DNA of 64,000 nucleotides. Origin: CAVZTX01 sp963778375 (GTDB lineage Bacteria > Chloroflexota > Ktedonobacteria > Ktedonobacterales > Ktedonobacteraceae). The stretch covers positions 1 to 64,000 of the forward strand of contig CAVZTX010000008.1 in NCBI GenBank assembly GCA_963778375.1, read 5' to 3'. The translations under genes were made by a program, and so were the position numbers. The notes under the pieces are model-generated. The model ran no database searches. It was not told where the DNA came from and saw only the letters and a list, made by a program, of their open reading frames with translations. Positions 37,654 through 46,934 of this stretch are shown piece by piece (the stretch's first letter is position 1; each line of letters starts with the position of its first letter).

Positions 37654-40600
37654 TTAATCCTCATTCAATCGTATCGCCTGGCCAATCGAGGGCCGTGAAA
37701 CGGTACGCACCATTATCCCAAGCGCGATGACGCAGATGGCAATCAACACTATCAGGGCAATACCCACTGTCGGCGGGATCACGATTTGTACCGGTGGAAT
37801 GCTCTGCATAACAAGAAACTGGCCGCTGGAGACATTACTGGTCGGCGCAACACTCGTGAAGACGAGCACCGGCACAACTAGCAGCGAAAGAACAAGCCCA
37901 AAGATGACACCAAGTACTATCGCCGTGCTATAGATGATGGTCTGCTCCCACGTCAACACACTGGCAATCTGGGGCGGCGAGGTTCCCAGCGCCCGCAAGA
38001 CCGCGAAGCTCGTCAGGCGACTACGCGCGCTCAGCCAGGACGCGATCAAGTTTCCCATTAAGGCCAGTAACAGAGCCGTTGTTGCCCCGAAGGCAAGCAA
38101 GCCGATCAGCGTCAAATACAGTGGTTCGGTGTACAGGGCAGCGATAGTGGCTCGTCGATCAAAAAGTGGATTCAGGCTCATTACACCAGTGGTCAATTCA
38201 CTGCGTACACTTGCCAGCGACTTCGCATCATTATGGGTACGCAACCAAACAAAGTCCAACGGGATGTCAAGGAAATAATCATTCACAAAGACGGTTCGAT
38301 ACGTCTGAAAGTCAACCAGCATACCCCCTGCTGCGACATAATCGTTAGTATTCGTGGTCACCGTACTATCGTTGACGGTGGGAATATTTTGTACTCTGGC
38401 AACGGCGATGAATTTCGCAGAGCCAGTAAGCGTCCCGGTGGAAAAATCCAAGGTGAAGTTTGGGTTAGCATCCAGGTGCAAGGAATCCCACGTTGCGGCA
38501 TCGACGATTGCAGGGACAACCCCTTGTTGAATCGCTACCGAGCGCTGTGCCACCAGTTTCTGCATGAGCGTTGAGAGCGACTGAGAAGAGTCCTGCGTTG
38601 CCCAGATGGCGGTCTGAGCATAGGTGTTGCCATCTACCGCTCGCAGGTCTATAGGGATAGTCACGCTTCCCTCGGTCGTGGCAGGAGTTGCGTAGCCAAG
38701 TGTGGCAGAGGTGACGCCGGGAATACGATCGTACAAGGCAGTCCGCTCTTGCAACTCCACCCCAGGAATAGGTCCACTTGCAATCGTCCCACTGAAATCA
38801 GCGCTGCCTTGATATAATGAGACATCGAGAATATGTTGGTTTTGCGAGGCAGCAAAGATCAGGCTAAAGATGGCAAAGGCCGTCGCGAACGCCAGCAGTA
38901 GGGTCATGCGTATCGATTGACGCGGAGCGCGTGCCATCTGTGCTAACGCCAGCATGGGAGACGCCCCTCGGCTGCGCATCGCTAACTTCGCTCCAAGGCG
39001 CAACAGCAGCGGGAAAAAGCGCAGGAAGAGCAACATACAGGCAATGAACAAGAAGGCCGCACCCACCACTCGCAGCGGTGTCAACAGCAGCAAGCGTACC
39101 TGCACATCGAGGACATCTGAGCTCGTCACATAGTAGGCGACGCCGTAGCCGACAAGCATGATAATGGCCGCTACAATATCCAGGTTGAGGCGCTCCCAAA
39201 GAGGACGCCGCGTTGAGCGAGCCGTTTCACGGCGCATGGCAAGAACATCAAGGCGTGCTGCCCGGCTGATAGCAATGATCAGTGCAAGAATGGCAGCCGC
39301 TGTCGCGCCGAGCGCAAACCATCCCATCCCCAGTACCACCGAGAGTGGATTGCGTAGAATGGTGCTCACAATGCTTTGATCAGCAGCGGAAACAGTACTC
39401 CGGGTAATGGAGCGCACTGCCAAAAGCGCAATGAACGGCCCAACTATCAGAGCCACAAGACCCAAAACAACGCTCAGCGTTACCAGAGAGCCAAATATCT
39501 GATGACGGCTCGCCCCGCGACTGCGCAGAATGGCGATGGCCTCCGAGTGGCGGTCAATCAGCAGATTTGCCATCACGCTCACAAAGAACAAGACGAGACC
39601 AAGCACCAGGCACAAAAGGCTGAAAACAGGAATCCTGACGACTTCGATGCGGCTACGATACTGCTCAAAGATGCTGGAAGGAACGTATGCCTGGACTCCC
39701 TGTAGAAATGCCCCTTGCGAAAGGTTGGGATCATCTGAGATATCGATCAAGACATTGTTCAGATTTTGTGCGATGGTGTTCAAGTCATCGATGGTAATGC
39801 GCCCAGGGTCAAGGTGGTAATACCAGTTGAGAGCAAACGGAACTTCAAGCACTAATCTCGGTAACTCGTCGGTGTTTAATGTGGGATCATTGGTGATCTG
39901 TGTAATCGACGAGAGAAATGACTCGTAGGAGACGAGACCTGTATAGATGTTTGCATTTACTCCTCTATCTTGAATGGCAAAGATATCCCCATGCCAGAAA
40001 GGATCACTCGGCGAGGCGTTGGTAAAGATCCCCACTACATGCAGTGCTAGGTTGCGTACCACCCGCGCTACAGGAATCTGCACAAAGGCGATGGGGGTGT
40101 AGACGATGGAGCCAATGCTTACTTTCATCGCACTGGCCGTTTCCGAGGTAACAGCAATCTCAAGATTGTTACTATTCGTCTGAGGAAGCCGACCTTTCAC
40201 CAGCTTGAGATGAGCGGTTGCCTGATCCATTGGGAAGCCAACAACATGCATCAAGTTGAGTGTCTCAGAAAGATTGCCAGGCTTACCTGTAAGGACTGGT
40301 TCATCTGGTGTTTGAAGTGAGCGTCCACTCGGGTCGAGGTATGGGCCAAAATATCCATCAAACTTTTGTTGAAGATGGTGTGAGATAGAATCAATCAGTG
40401 GGAAAGATATCTTTTCAGAAGCGCCACTAACAACAATATCCCCGTTTTGTGCCGAGGCGGTGAGTGCGCCATGCAGCCCCACGCTCATCGTCACGCTTGA
40501 ATAGAGCGGCACGATACAGGCAATGACGACGGCTGCCAGGATACCCACCTCTATCACCAAGAACATTCGCCACGTTTTGCGTAACTGTAAGAGTGCTAAC

Positions 40601-40665
40601 AAAATGGTTGAAGGCATCTGTATACGACTCCCACGGCGTGATACCGTTTTTGGTGAACGAGCCAT
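37654..40665 (-). CDS. FtsX/MacB-type ABC transporter permease
   Basis: 1003 residues from the ATG at 40665 (GAGGTTGG upstream). One membrane segment near residue 35, a large outside domain (about 60-340), an FtsX-type block of four segments (about 350-530), a second outside domain (about 570-790) and a final FtsX block (about 850-990). This double-FtsX design is typical of large MacB-like permeases that move or extract lipids, peptides or drugs. No ABC ATPase gene lies next to it in this window. A -10 like TATAAT is at 40699-40694 on its strand. Confidence 0.85.
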   Translation of the reverse strand: MARSPKTVSRRGSRIQMPSTILLALLQLRKTWRMFLVIEVGILAAVVIACIVPLYSSVTMSVGLHGALTASAQNGDIVVSGASEKISFPLIDSISHHLQQKFDGYFGPYLDPSGRSLQTPDEPVLTGKPGNLSETLNLMHVVGFPMDQATAHLKLVKGRLPQTNSNNLEIAVTSETASAMKVSIGSIVYTPIAFVQIPVARVVRNLALHVVGIFTNASPSDPFWHGDIFAIQDRGVNANIYTGLVSYESFLSSITQITNDPTLNTDELPRLVLEVPFALNWYYHLDPGRITIDDLNTIAQNLNNVLIDISDDPNLSQGAFLQGVQAYVPSSIFEQYRSRIEVVRIPVFSLLCLVLGLVLFFVSVMANLLIDRHSEAIAILRSRGASRHQIFGSLVTLSVVLGLVALIVGPFIALLAVRSITRSTVSAADQSIVSTILRNPLSVVLGMGWFALGATAAAILALIIAISRAARLDVLAMRRETARSTRRPLWERLNLDIVAAIIMLVGYGVAYYVTSSDVLDVQVRLLLLTPLRVVGAAFLFIACMLLFLRFFPLLLRLGAKLAMRSRGASPMLALAQMARAPRQSIRMTLLLAFATAFAIFSLIFAASQNQHILDVSLYQGSADFSGTIASGPIPGVELQERTALYDRIPGVTSATLGYATPATTEGSVTIPIDLRAVDGNTYAQTAIWATQDSSQSLSTLMQKLVAQRSVAIQQGVVPAIVDAATWDSLHLDANPNFTLDFSTGTLTGSAKFIAVARVQNIPTVNDSTVTTNTNDYVAAGGMLVDFQTYRTVFVNDYFLDIPLDFVWLRTHNDAKSLASVRSELTTGVMSLNPLFDRRATIAALYTEPLYLTLIGLLAFGATTALLLALMGNLIASWLSARSRLTSFAVLRALGTSPPQIASVLTWEQTIIYSTAIVLGVIFGLVLSLLVVPVLVFTSVAPTSNVSSGQFLVMQSIPPVQIVIPPTVGIALIVLIAICVIALGIMVRTVSRPSIGQAIRLNED

Positions 40666-41092
40666 TCCAACCTCTTTTCTCAAGCCTTATTTTATTATAG
40701 AAGCGATCTGACCAGCGGCATAGAAACTAACGAGCAGGCAATATAACTGAATGTAATAGAGATGCGCTTACAGAATGGGGATGCCTTCAGGTAGCAGTAA
40801 ATATATGACCTTGCCGAAGCAGTACAATAAGCTACTCACCCCCATCTAATATACGTGACTTTGATTGAAAGACTCACCCCTCACATCCACCCTTACGAAT
40901 ACGTACTTCTACCTAGATTGATTTCTACATCCCTCCTCATTCAACAACTCCCCTTGCAAATAGGTAACCACAATATGTAGTTCTACAGATGCGACAAGGC
41001 CTTCCGCCATGTAGACTCTGAACAGAAAGACGTTCAGATAGCTGAATGCAGCAGAACAGCATAGTCCCCTGAGTGAATAGGAGGTTCCAACA
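40666..41092. other. Divergent intergenic region
   Basis: About 430 bases holding the promoters of two divergent genes. TATAAT on the minus strand at 40699-40694 and an AGGAGG ribosome site at the plus-strand end are the only signals I can name. No gene seen. Confidence 0.45.
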
Positions 41093-42332
41093 ATGTCCGC
41101 ACAAGTGCAACCGCTGCGCCTGAGCAGCAAAGAGTTTTTTATTGTTGGCGGTCTACTGGCCGCAGTTGGAGAGTTCTTGTTGATTTTCAGAAAATCCTCC
41201 TCCGATTTTGAATTGGATTCCGCCTCTATGGATCGTCGTTGCAGGTGTGTTAGTACTGCTGGTTGCGATACGGGGCATGTATCAGCAATACTCCCTCGAT
41301 ACAGGTATACTTGGCTTAGCCGGTATAGGGCTTTTCCTACTAGGCGGACTGGCCACGATTGTTGGTGCAATTGCCATCAATGTTCTATTGTTGCCCTTCC
41401 TCTCAGTAACGGTTTCGGGCCTACAGCATACGTTTGGCGGAATACAAACAACGCTCAATAGCACAACTAATGGCCTTAATACCGTAGTTAATGGATTGAA
41501 TACAGTGGTCGGCGGACTCAACAATGCAGTTGGAACACTAACAAGTGCTGTCGATACAATTAAGCATGGACTCAGTTCGATCCCAAACATTCCAGCTCCA
41601 AATATTCCCACACCAGGTATTCCCAGCATTCCCAATCCAGGTATTCCTGGTTTGTTCACCCAGATGCACCACGCCGCGATTACTGGTACCAGTATGCCCT
41701 TGAGTGGGTCTCATCTGACTGCCGCAACGTCTCTTGGGGCCATTGACGATCCGATCCCCAGTATTCCACCCGTTCCTGCTGTCAGCATCCCTTTCAGTGG
41801 CCCTGATGGGGCCAACGGTATCCTCTCGGCACTGCACCTGCCTTCGCTCGCTGCCCTGTCGCAATGGGGCCAATTCTTCCTATCGGCAGGCCCCCTCGCA
41901 TTTGGAAGTCTGCTGCTGGGACTCACCTTCCTGCGCACAAAACTGTTGTCGCACCAGATGGCGTACATGTTCATTGCAGTAGCTGCCATCCATCTGATTT
42001 GCCAATTCCTGCCCTTCCGAGGCGAAACGTTCACAGCGGCTTTGCTCTTCCTGGCCTTAATCTGGGTAGGTTACGCACTTGGAGACCCTGAGAAGCAATT
42101 GTTTCCTGCACAATGGAAGTTGCCTTTCTCAACAGGCGGGAAGCTCCAGTTCCCCTGGCACGTGCAATTCGTCACCTCAGCAGCAATAACATCAGCGTCC
42201 TCTAGCTCAGTGGAAATAGCTGTTCCTAGTTCAGACGAGGTAAGTTCTTCCAACTTAGAAGAGGTGCCTGCCGATCCAGATGCAACATCCCCTTTGATGC
42301 CGACAGTCCATCCAACCAACATAAATCATTAG
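41093..42332 (+). CDS. Membrane protein with heptad-like repeats, frame break at about 41185
   Basis: AGGAGG precedes the ATG at 41093, which begins a membrane segment (EFFIVGGLLAAVGEFLL). The frame then changes near 41181-41195, and the second frame continues FSENPPPILNWIPPLWIVVAGVLVLL. The length minus one is 413 codons, so one extra base explains it (about 412 residues). Next come two more membrane segments, a Thr/Asn-Gly-Leu repeat (TTNGLNTVVNGLNTVVGGLN), an IPNIPxPxIP proline repeat, then several membrane segments and a Ser-rich acidic tail. No family recognised. Confidence 0.55.
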
Positions 42333-42450
42333 TGCCCGTAAACGCGGGCATTCGAAACAGCGGAGCCGTTCGCTAATCACCATCCCGTTTGTAATGTGTT
42401 TCATCAAATGAAGACCTGCATAACCGGGCAAATGGCGAAGGTTCTAAACA

Positions 42451-42498
42451 AGAAGCAAAACGAGGACTAGACGATTTGTCTGCCCTCGTTTTGCTTCT
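42451..42498 (+). terminator. Terminator after the membrane protein gene
   Basis: Perfect 15-base arms at 42451-42465 and 42484-42498, with an extra AGAC/GTCT pairing in the loop. Separates this gene from the dcw promoter. Confidence 0.6.
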
Positions 42499-42581
42499 TC
42501 CCTCTTTAAGCTCTCCATATCGTTACATATCACCATATTCCTATGAATACCATCCACGCTCAAATTACTACTCAAAATGAG

Positions 42582-42637
42582 TTATCCACCACTTATCCAC
42601 GAGTTATCCACCACTTTGGCCAGATTTTTGTGGATAA
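42582..42637 (+). promoter_or_regulatory. Cluster of four DnaA boxes upstream of mraZ
   Basis: TTATCCACC at 42582, TTATCCACG at 42593 and TTATCCACC at 42604 are direct repeats at an exact 11-base period. A perfect consensus box in reverse orientation (TGTGGATAA) is at 42629-42637. The cluster ends about 27 bases before the dcw extended -10. No dnaA gene is here, so control of the dcw promoter by DnaA is the simplest reading. Confidence 0.75.
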
Positions 42638-42663
42638 CACCCTTTTTTCTTTCGAGTGGTTGA

Positions 42664-42672
42664 TGCTATAAT
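42664..42672 (+). promoter_or_regulatory. Extended -10 promoter of the dcw cluster
   Basis: TGCTATAAT, a perfect extended -10. The start point would fall near 42679, inside the MraZ boxes. No good -35 at 17 bases. Confidence 0.7.
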
Positions 42673-42677
42673 TGTAG

Positions 42678-42702
42678 TGGGGAAAAGTGGGGAACAATGG
42701 TG
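42678..42702 (+). promoter_or_regulatory. MraZ operator: three boxes at 10-bp period
   Basis: TGGGG (42678), TGGGG (42688) and TGGTG (42698), each separated by five bases. MraZ is known to bind such TGGGN repeats before its own gene, so this is an autoregulatory site. Confidence 0.75.
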
Positions 42703-42752
42703 AAGATTTTTAGAACAGTGGTGAGTTCATTACGGCGAGTGGGGAACTCAGG

Positions 42753-42794
42753 GGAAGTCTCCTCGAATGAGGGAGAACATTCGAGAAGACTTCC
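42753..42794 (+). promoter_or_regulatory. Hairpin in the mraZ leader
   Basis: 17-base arms at 42753-42769 and 42778-42794 pair with one mismatch around AGGGAGAA. It ends 21 bases before the mraZ ATG and has no T-run; it may affect mraZ translation or message stability. Confidence 0.5.
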
Positions 42795-42815
42795 TTATAG
42801 CCGTCGGTTGAACTC

Positions 42816-43244
42816 ATGGCGACAGAAAGCCCGGCAATGTTTCTTGGCCAGTATGAGCATACTATCGATACGAAAGGACGGATGGCGGTTCCTGCACGGT
42901 TTCGCGTGCAGTTGGATCGTGGTGCCGTAATTAGCAAGGGCATGGGTACCTGCTTATCGGTGTACACTATGCAGCGCTGGGAAGAGAAGTCGGCTGAACT
43001 CGCGGAAGGCAAATCAATTGAGGAGCTGCGCGACTTTGAACGACGTATTTATCCAAGCGCAAGCGAGGTAGAGCTTGATGGGCAAGGACGACTGGTTATT
43101 CCGGCTCTATTGCGTACTTATGCCGGGCTGGAAAATGAAGTTACCGTCGCTGGAGTGCGTGATCACTTTGAAATCTGGGATCGTGCAAATTGGCGCGAAT
43201 ATCAGGCAAGACTTGATGCAGAGGGGACTCAAATCTCCTTCTGA
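42816..43244 (+). CDS. mraZ: Transcriptional regulator MraZ
   Basis: 142 residues, two AbrB-like swapped-hairpin halves: MFLGQYEHTIDTKGRMAVPARFR and VELDGQGRLVIPALLRTYAGL each carry the family DxxGR motif. It is a ring-forming DNA-binding protein that represses the dcw promoter. The ATG at 42816 is weakly supported by a ribosome site; the ATG at 42837 (MFLGQ) is the other possible start. First gene of the division cluster. Confidence 0.92.
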   Translation: MATESPAMFLGQYEHTIDTKGRMAVPARFRVQLDRGAVISKGMGTCLSVYTMQRWEEKSAELAEGKSIEELRDFERRIYPSASEVELDGQGRLVIPALLRTYAGLENEVTVAGVRDHFEIWDRANWREYQARLDAEGTQISF

Positions 43245-43250
43245 GGAAAT

Positions 43251-44231
43251 ATGCAAATACAACATGTGCCAGTGATGCTGGAAGAGGTGCTGAAGTTCCT
43301 TCAGCCGGAGCCGAAAGGCCACTATGTGGACGGCACATTAGGTGGAGGCGGTCACACCGAAGCCATTCTGGAGCGATCTGCACCAGATGGCAGAGTTCTG
43401 GGAATCGATGCCGATGCCCAGACTCTGGAAAGGGTGAAACAGCGCCTCTCCAACCTTGTAAGCAATGGACGATTGGTGCTGGTACATGGAAACTTCGCTG
43501 AACTGGCCCGTATCGTGAACGAGGCCGGTTTTGTGTCTATACAGGGAGTTTTACTCGATCTTGGCTTCTCATCCTTACAGATGGATGATCCTGAGCGAGG
43601 CTTCTCCTTCAGTGCCGATGGTCCACTGGATATGCGGCTGGATGCATCGCAGGGGATGTCTGCCGCTGAGTTGGTAAATAGTGCCAGCGAACAGGAGCTG
43701 GCAGATATTTTCTGGCGTTACGGCGAAGAAAGGCGCTCACGTTCGATTGCTCGACGCATCGTACACGAGCGGGCACGGGCCAAGATTACACGTACGAGTC
43801 AGTTAGCTCGATTGGCAAGCGCCGGTGTTCCTTATAAAGCAGGAACGATTCATCCGGCGACGCGAGTGTTTCAGGCCTTACGTATTGCGGTGAATGCAGA
43901 ATTGGAGCACCTTGAGAGCGTGCTCCCTCAAATATTGGATGTGCTAAGTGCGGGGAATACAGATACGACAGGAATGAGCGGGAAAGGTGGCGGAAGAATG
44001 GTAATTATATCATTTCATTCGTTGGAGGATCGACTGGTCAAAGAGTTTATGCGGCGTGAGGCAAGGGATTGCATTTGCCCACCTGGCCTGCCAGTTTGTG
44101 TATGTGGTCACAAGGCGCGACTGCATATTTTGACTCCTAAACCAGTGACTCCTACCAACTCGGAGGTTATAGCTAACCCACGCGCTCGCAGCGCCAAATT
44201 GCGAGCCGCCGAAGTGATTGTTGGCTCGTAG
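43251..44231 (+). CDS. rsmH: 16S rRNA (cytosine1402-N4)-methyltransferase
   Basis: 326 residues. HVPVMLEEVLKFLQP start, SAM-binding DGTLGGGGHTEAIL, LDLGFSSLQMDDPERGFSF, and FQALRIAVNAELEHLE are family signatures; the C-terminus contains the usual CICPPGLPVCVCG stretch. It methylates C1402 in the ribosomal decoding centre. Six bases after mraZ, so co-transcribed. Confidence 0.95.
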   Translation: MQIQHVPVMLEEVLKFLQPEPKGHYVDGTLGGGGHTEAILERSAPDGRVLGIDADAQTLERVKQRLSNLVSNGRLVLVHGNFAELARIVNEAGFVSIQGVLLDLGFSSLQMDDPERGFSFSADGPLDMRLDASQGMSAAELVNSASEQELADIFWRYGEERRSRSIARRIVHERARAKITRTSQLARLASAGVPYKAGTIHPATRVFQALRIAVNAELEHLESVLPQILDVLSAGNTDTTGMSGKGGGRMVIISFHSLEDRLVKEFMRREARDCICPPGLPVCVCGHKARLHILTPKPVTPTNSEVIANPRARSAKLRAAEVIVGS

Positions 44232-44244
44232 TGCGTTAAACCAG

Positions 44245-44269
44245 TGTAGGGGCTAGATTTATCTCGCCC
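44245..44269. repeat. Short dispersed repeat between rsmH and ftsL
   Basis: GTAGGGGCTAGATTTATCTC then GCCC, the same family as at 20614 and 51538. Confidence 0.45.
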
Positions 44270-44300
44270 TCGTCGCAGTACAACACAAAGGAACGCAGAT

Positions 44301-44711
44301 ATGTATAGCCTGAAGGACCGAGTAGGTGCGCCCGATGTAGTGCCACCAAAGCCGATTCTGGCTGCAAAGCGACGCCGACGACTCCATCCATTTCTCTTCC
44401 GTATGGGACCTGTCGCGTTGAGCATTTGCAGCGTACTCCTGATCGGTTTGATGGCTACGCTATATCTTACCCAACTGGGCCAGGCAGTAACTGCCAACTC
44501 GCAAATTCAGGACATGAACCGGCAGCAGACAGTGCTACAACGTGAAAACCAGGATTTAGTGAATACCATTGCCCAGGAGCAATCGCCTGCCTATATCGCA
44601 GAGCATGCCAAATTATTGGGCCTGATTCCGGCTGATCCAAAAACTGTGAAAGTAATCGTAGTGCCGCATCTGAAACCATTTCTGAATGGTGACCAGGATA
44701 ATCAACCTTAA
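44301..44711 (+). CDS. ftsL: Cell-division protein FtsL-like
   Basis: 136 residues: basic cytoplasmic N-terminus (AAKRRRRLHPFLFR), one membrane segment (about 36-57), a leucine-zipper-like coiled coil (QDMNRQQTVLQRENQDLVNTI) and a conserved turn IAEHAKLLGLI. This is the FtsL/FtsB-DivIC layout, and the position between rsmH and ftsI is that of ftsL. It would bridge FtsQ and FtsW-FtsI. AAAGGAA precedes the ATG. Confidence 0.82.
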   Translation: MYSLKDRVGAPDVVPPKPILAAKRRRRLHPFLFRMGPVALSICSVLLIGLMATLYLTQLGQAVTANSQIQDMNRQQTVLQRENQDLVNTIAQEQSPAYIAEHAKLLGLIPADPKTVKVIVVPHLKPFLNGDQDNQP

Positions 44712-44750
44712 AGCATTGAGCAACCAGCATTTGAGAAAGGAGGCAAGCAA

Positions 44751-46520
44751 ATGAGCAAAGAATTGCATCGGGCAAGAAACCGGCAAATGCTTGTTTTCTT
44801 GCTGATTGGCTCCGGCATGCTGGTACTTCTCGGTCGGTTGTATTACTGGCAGGTGCTGCAATCTCACAGTGGTCACAACCTGGCACAGCAGGCGAACGAT
44901 GAGCATACACAAAATCTCGTCTTGAACGCCCCGCGTGGACTCATCTATGACGATCAAGGACATATTCTTGCAACGAACGTTGTACGTGATGATGTTTATG
45001 TTGAGCCAATTCAGTTCTTGGTAGATCATCCTGACAATACAGCGGGCTATTTAAATACACTAATCAACTCATTGCACTCGGTGCTGCCAAAGGTCTCGCT
45101 GGACAAGCTGCATGCAGCTTTTAATAGCGGATTGCAGACAGTACGTATCGCTGTAGATATCGACCCGGCACAAAGCCAGCGCCTACGAAATCTGCAACTA
45201 CCGGATGTCTTTTTACAGCCGCGTACGTGGCGCACATATCCAGGTGGCACCTTAGCAGCTCAAATTCTGGGCTATGTGACGCAGGATGAAAACAACAATA
45301 CAGGGGTCTATGGAATCGAAGGCCAATATAATACGCTCCTGAGTGGAAAACCTGGCAGCCTTACAGCAGAGACTGACCTGAATGGCAACCCACTTGTCGT
45401 TGGAACCAACGACGAACAACCTGCCGTCAATGGAGCGAATTTAACACTCACCATCGACAGCTCCATCCAGTACATGGTGGAAACGATGTTAGCGGCTACT
45501 CTCGAGCAGATGGAGGCACAAAGCGGAACGGTTGTTGTCATTAATGCACACACAGGCGCAATTGTAGCTATGGCGGGCGCACCAACTTTCGATCCGAACA
45601 ACTACGGCCAGTACGCGGCACAACGCGGATGCCTGGGCAGTGAAGAGGTCTACTTCAACCCGGCGCTGTATTGTGGATACGAACCTGGCTCGACCATGAA
45701 GTCTGTCACGATGGCAGCAGCCCTCGATCAAGGACTGATTACACCGAATACGACATTGAATGATCCCGGGTACATCCAATTTAATGATGCACTCACCGTA
45801 TGGAACTGGAATGACCAGGGCTACGGTACAGAGACGATGACGCAGGTGCTCGAGCATTCTGCCAATGTTGGGGCAGCATATGTGGCGCATGACATCCTCA
45901 GGTCTGACCGTTTCTATCCCTATGTAGCACGGTTTGGCCTGGGTCAGCCAATTGGTATCGATGGACCAGAGATTTCTGGGTATTACCGCACACCTACTTC
46001 TCAAGGTTGGACGGTGAGCGATCTGACCCGTCAGGCCTTTGGGCAGAGTATTCTGGTAACACCGCTTCAGATGGCGATGGTCTACGAAACCATCGCTAAC
46101 GATGGCGTAATGATGCATCCCTACCTCGTGTCTAAAATCGACAACAACGGAAACGTTATGACGACCCAGCCGCAGGTTGAGCGACGCGTAATCAGTGCGC
46201 ATGCGGCACAGTTGTTAACTGGCATGCTCATACAAGCATCCAATCATGCCCTGAGTTTTACCGGACTCGTTCCCGGCTACACTGTCGCAGCGAAAACCGG
46301 TACGGCGACTACACAAGGTATCTCTGCCGATCAGACTGAGGCTTCGGTAGCAGGCTTTCTTCCTGCATCGAATCCACAATTTGTCATTCTGGTAAAAATA
46401 GATCGCCCTCAGGCGACAATTTACGGCGATACAGCGGCGGCTCCTCTTTGGAAGGATATCGCCCAGCAATTAATGTGGTACTACCATGTCCCACCAGACC
46501 AGTCACAATCATCCAAATGA
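44751..46520 (+). CDS. ftsI: Septal peptidoglycan transpeptidase (PBP2/FtsI)
   Basis: 589 residues. A membrane anchor (about 12-34), a class B dimerisation region starting APRGLIYDDQGHILATN, and the transpeptidase domain with S314 in STMK, SAN in EHSANVG and K515 in KTGT. It cross-links septal peptidoglycan with FtsW. AAAGGAGG precedes the ATG. No PASTA domains. Confidence 0.93.
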   Translation: MSKELHRARNRQMLVFLLIGSGMLVLLGRLYYWQVLQSHSGHNLAQQANDEHTQNLVLNAPRGLIYDDQGHILATNVVRDDVYVEPIQFLVDHPDNTAGYLNTLINSLHSVLPKVSLDKLHAAFNSGLQTVRIAVDIDPAQSQRLRNLQLPDVFLQPRTWRTYPGGTLAAQILGYVTQDENNNTGVYGIEGQYNTLLSGKPGSLTAETDLNGNPLVVGTNDEQPAVNGANLTLTIDSSIQYMVETMLAATLEQMEAQSGTVVVINAHTGAIVAMAGAPTFDPNNYGQYAAQRGCLGSEEVYFNPALYCGYEPGSTMKSVTMAAALDQGLITPNTTLNDPGYIQFNDALTVWNWNDQGYGTETMTQVLEHSANVGAAYVAHDILRSDRFYPYVARFGLGQPIGIDGPEISGYYRTPTSQGWTVSDLTRQAFGQSILVTPLQMAMVYETIANDGVMMHPYLVSKIDNNGNVMTTQPQVERRVISAHAAQLLTGMLIQASNHALSFTGLVPGYTVAAKTGTATTQGISADQTEASVAGFLPASNPQFVILVKIDRPQATIYGDTAAAPLWKDIAQQLMWYYHVPPDQSQSSK

Positions 46521-46544
46521 ATATAAATCAATGAAGGTGTCAAA

Positions 46545-46934
46545 ATGCAATTTCACGATGATGAAAAAATAAATAAAAGGCATGACACAGAGCCAAATCA
46601 GTTTCGGCAACCTTTGCAGGGGTATAAAGCCAGGCTCGTACATAGCAATGTGAGCCAGGAAGAAAACGACCAATATGTGGGGCTAAGCGATGCTTGGAAC
46701 GAACTATTAGGTATCCATTCATTAGGAGTAGAGGCGGTACCTAATATTACGACAGTAGTTCCTCCTGTCGCCAGCGACCCCTGGAACAAGTTACTGCATG
46801 CGCAAGGCATTGAGATCATTGATCTTCAACAGGTGCATCTACACACCATAGATGCACCTCTAAATGATCTCGATGTGGAACAAGCCCTGCATTTCATGCA
46901 AGAACTACCCATAGCACACACAAATGAGGAATAA
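46545..46934 (+). CDS. Unknown protein inside the dcw cluster
   Basis: 129 residues, acidic, no membrane segment, no cysteine, with two similar short motifs (DAWNELLGIHSLGVEAV at about 50 and DPWNKLLHAQGIEIIDL at about 78), suggesting an internal duplication. AAGGTG precedes the ATG, 24 bases after ftsI. It takes the place where murE, murF, mraY and murD usually stand. No family recognised. Confidence 0.6.
   Translation: MQFHDDEKINKRHDTEPNQFRQPLQGYKARLVHSNVSQEENDQYVGLSDAWNELLGIHSLGVEAVPNITTVVPPVASDPWNKLLHAQGIEIIDLQQVHLHTIDAPLNDLDVEQALHFMQELPIAHTNEE

Noticed and set aside
42582..42637. The DnaA-box cluster as chromosomal origin
   Set aside because: No dnaA, dnaN, gyrB or rpmH in the window and no large AT-rich unwinding region; a promoter function fits the position better.
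45489..46202. 237-residue ORF opposite ftsI
   Set aside because: Antisense shadow of a gene with all catalytic motifs.
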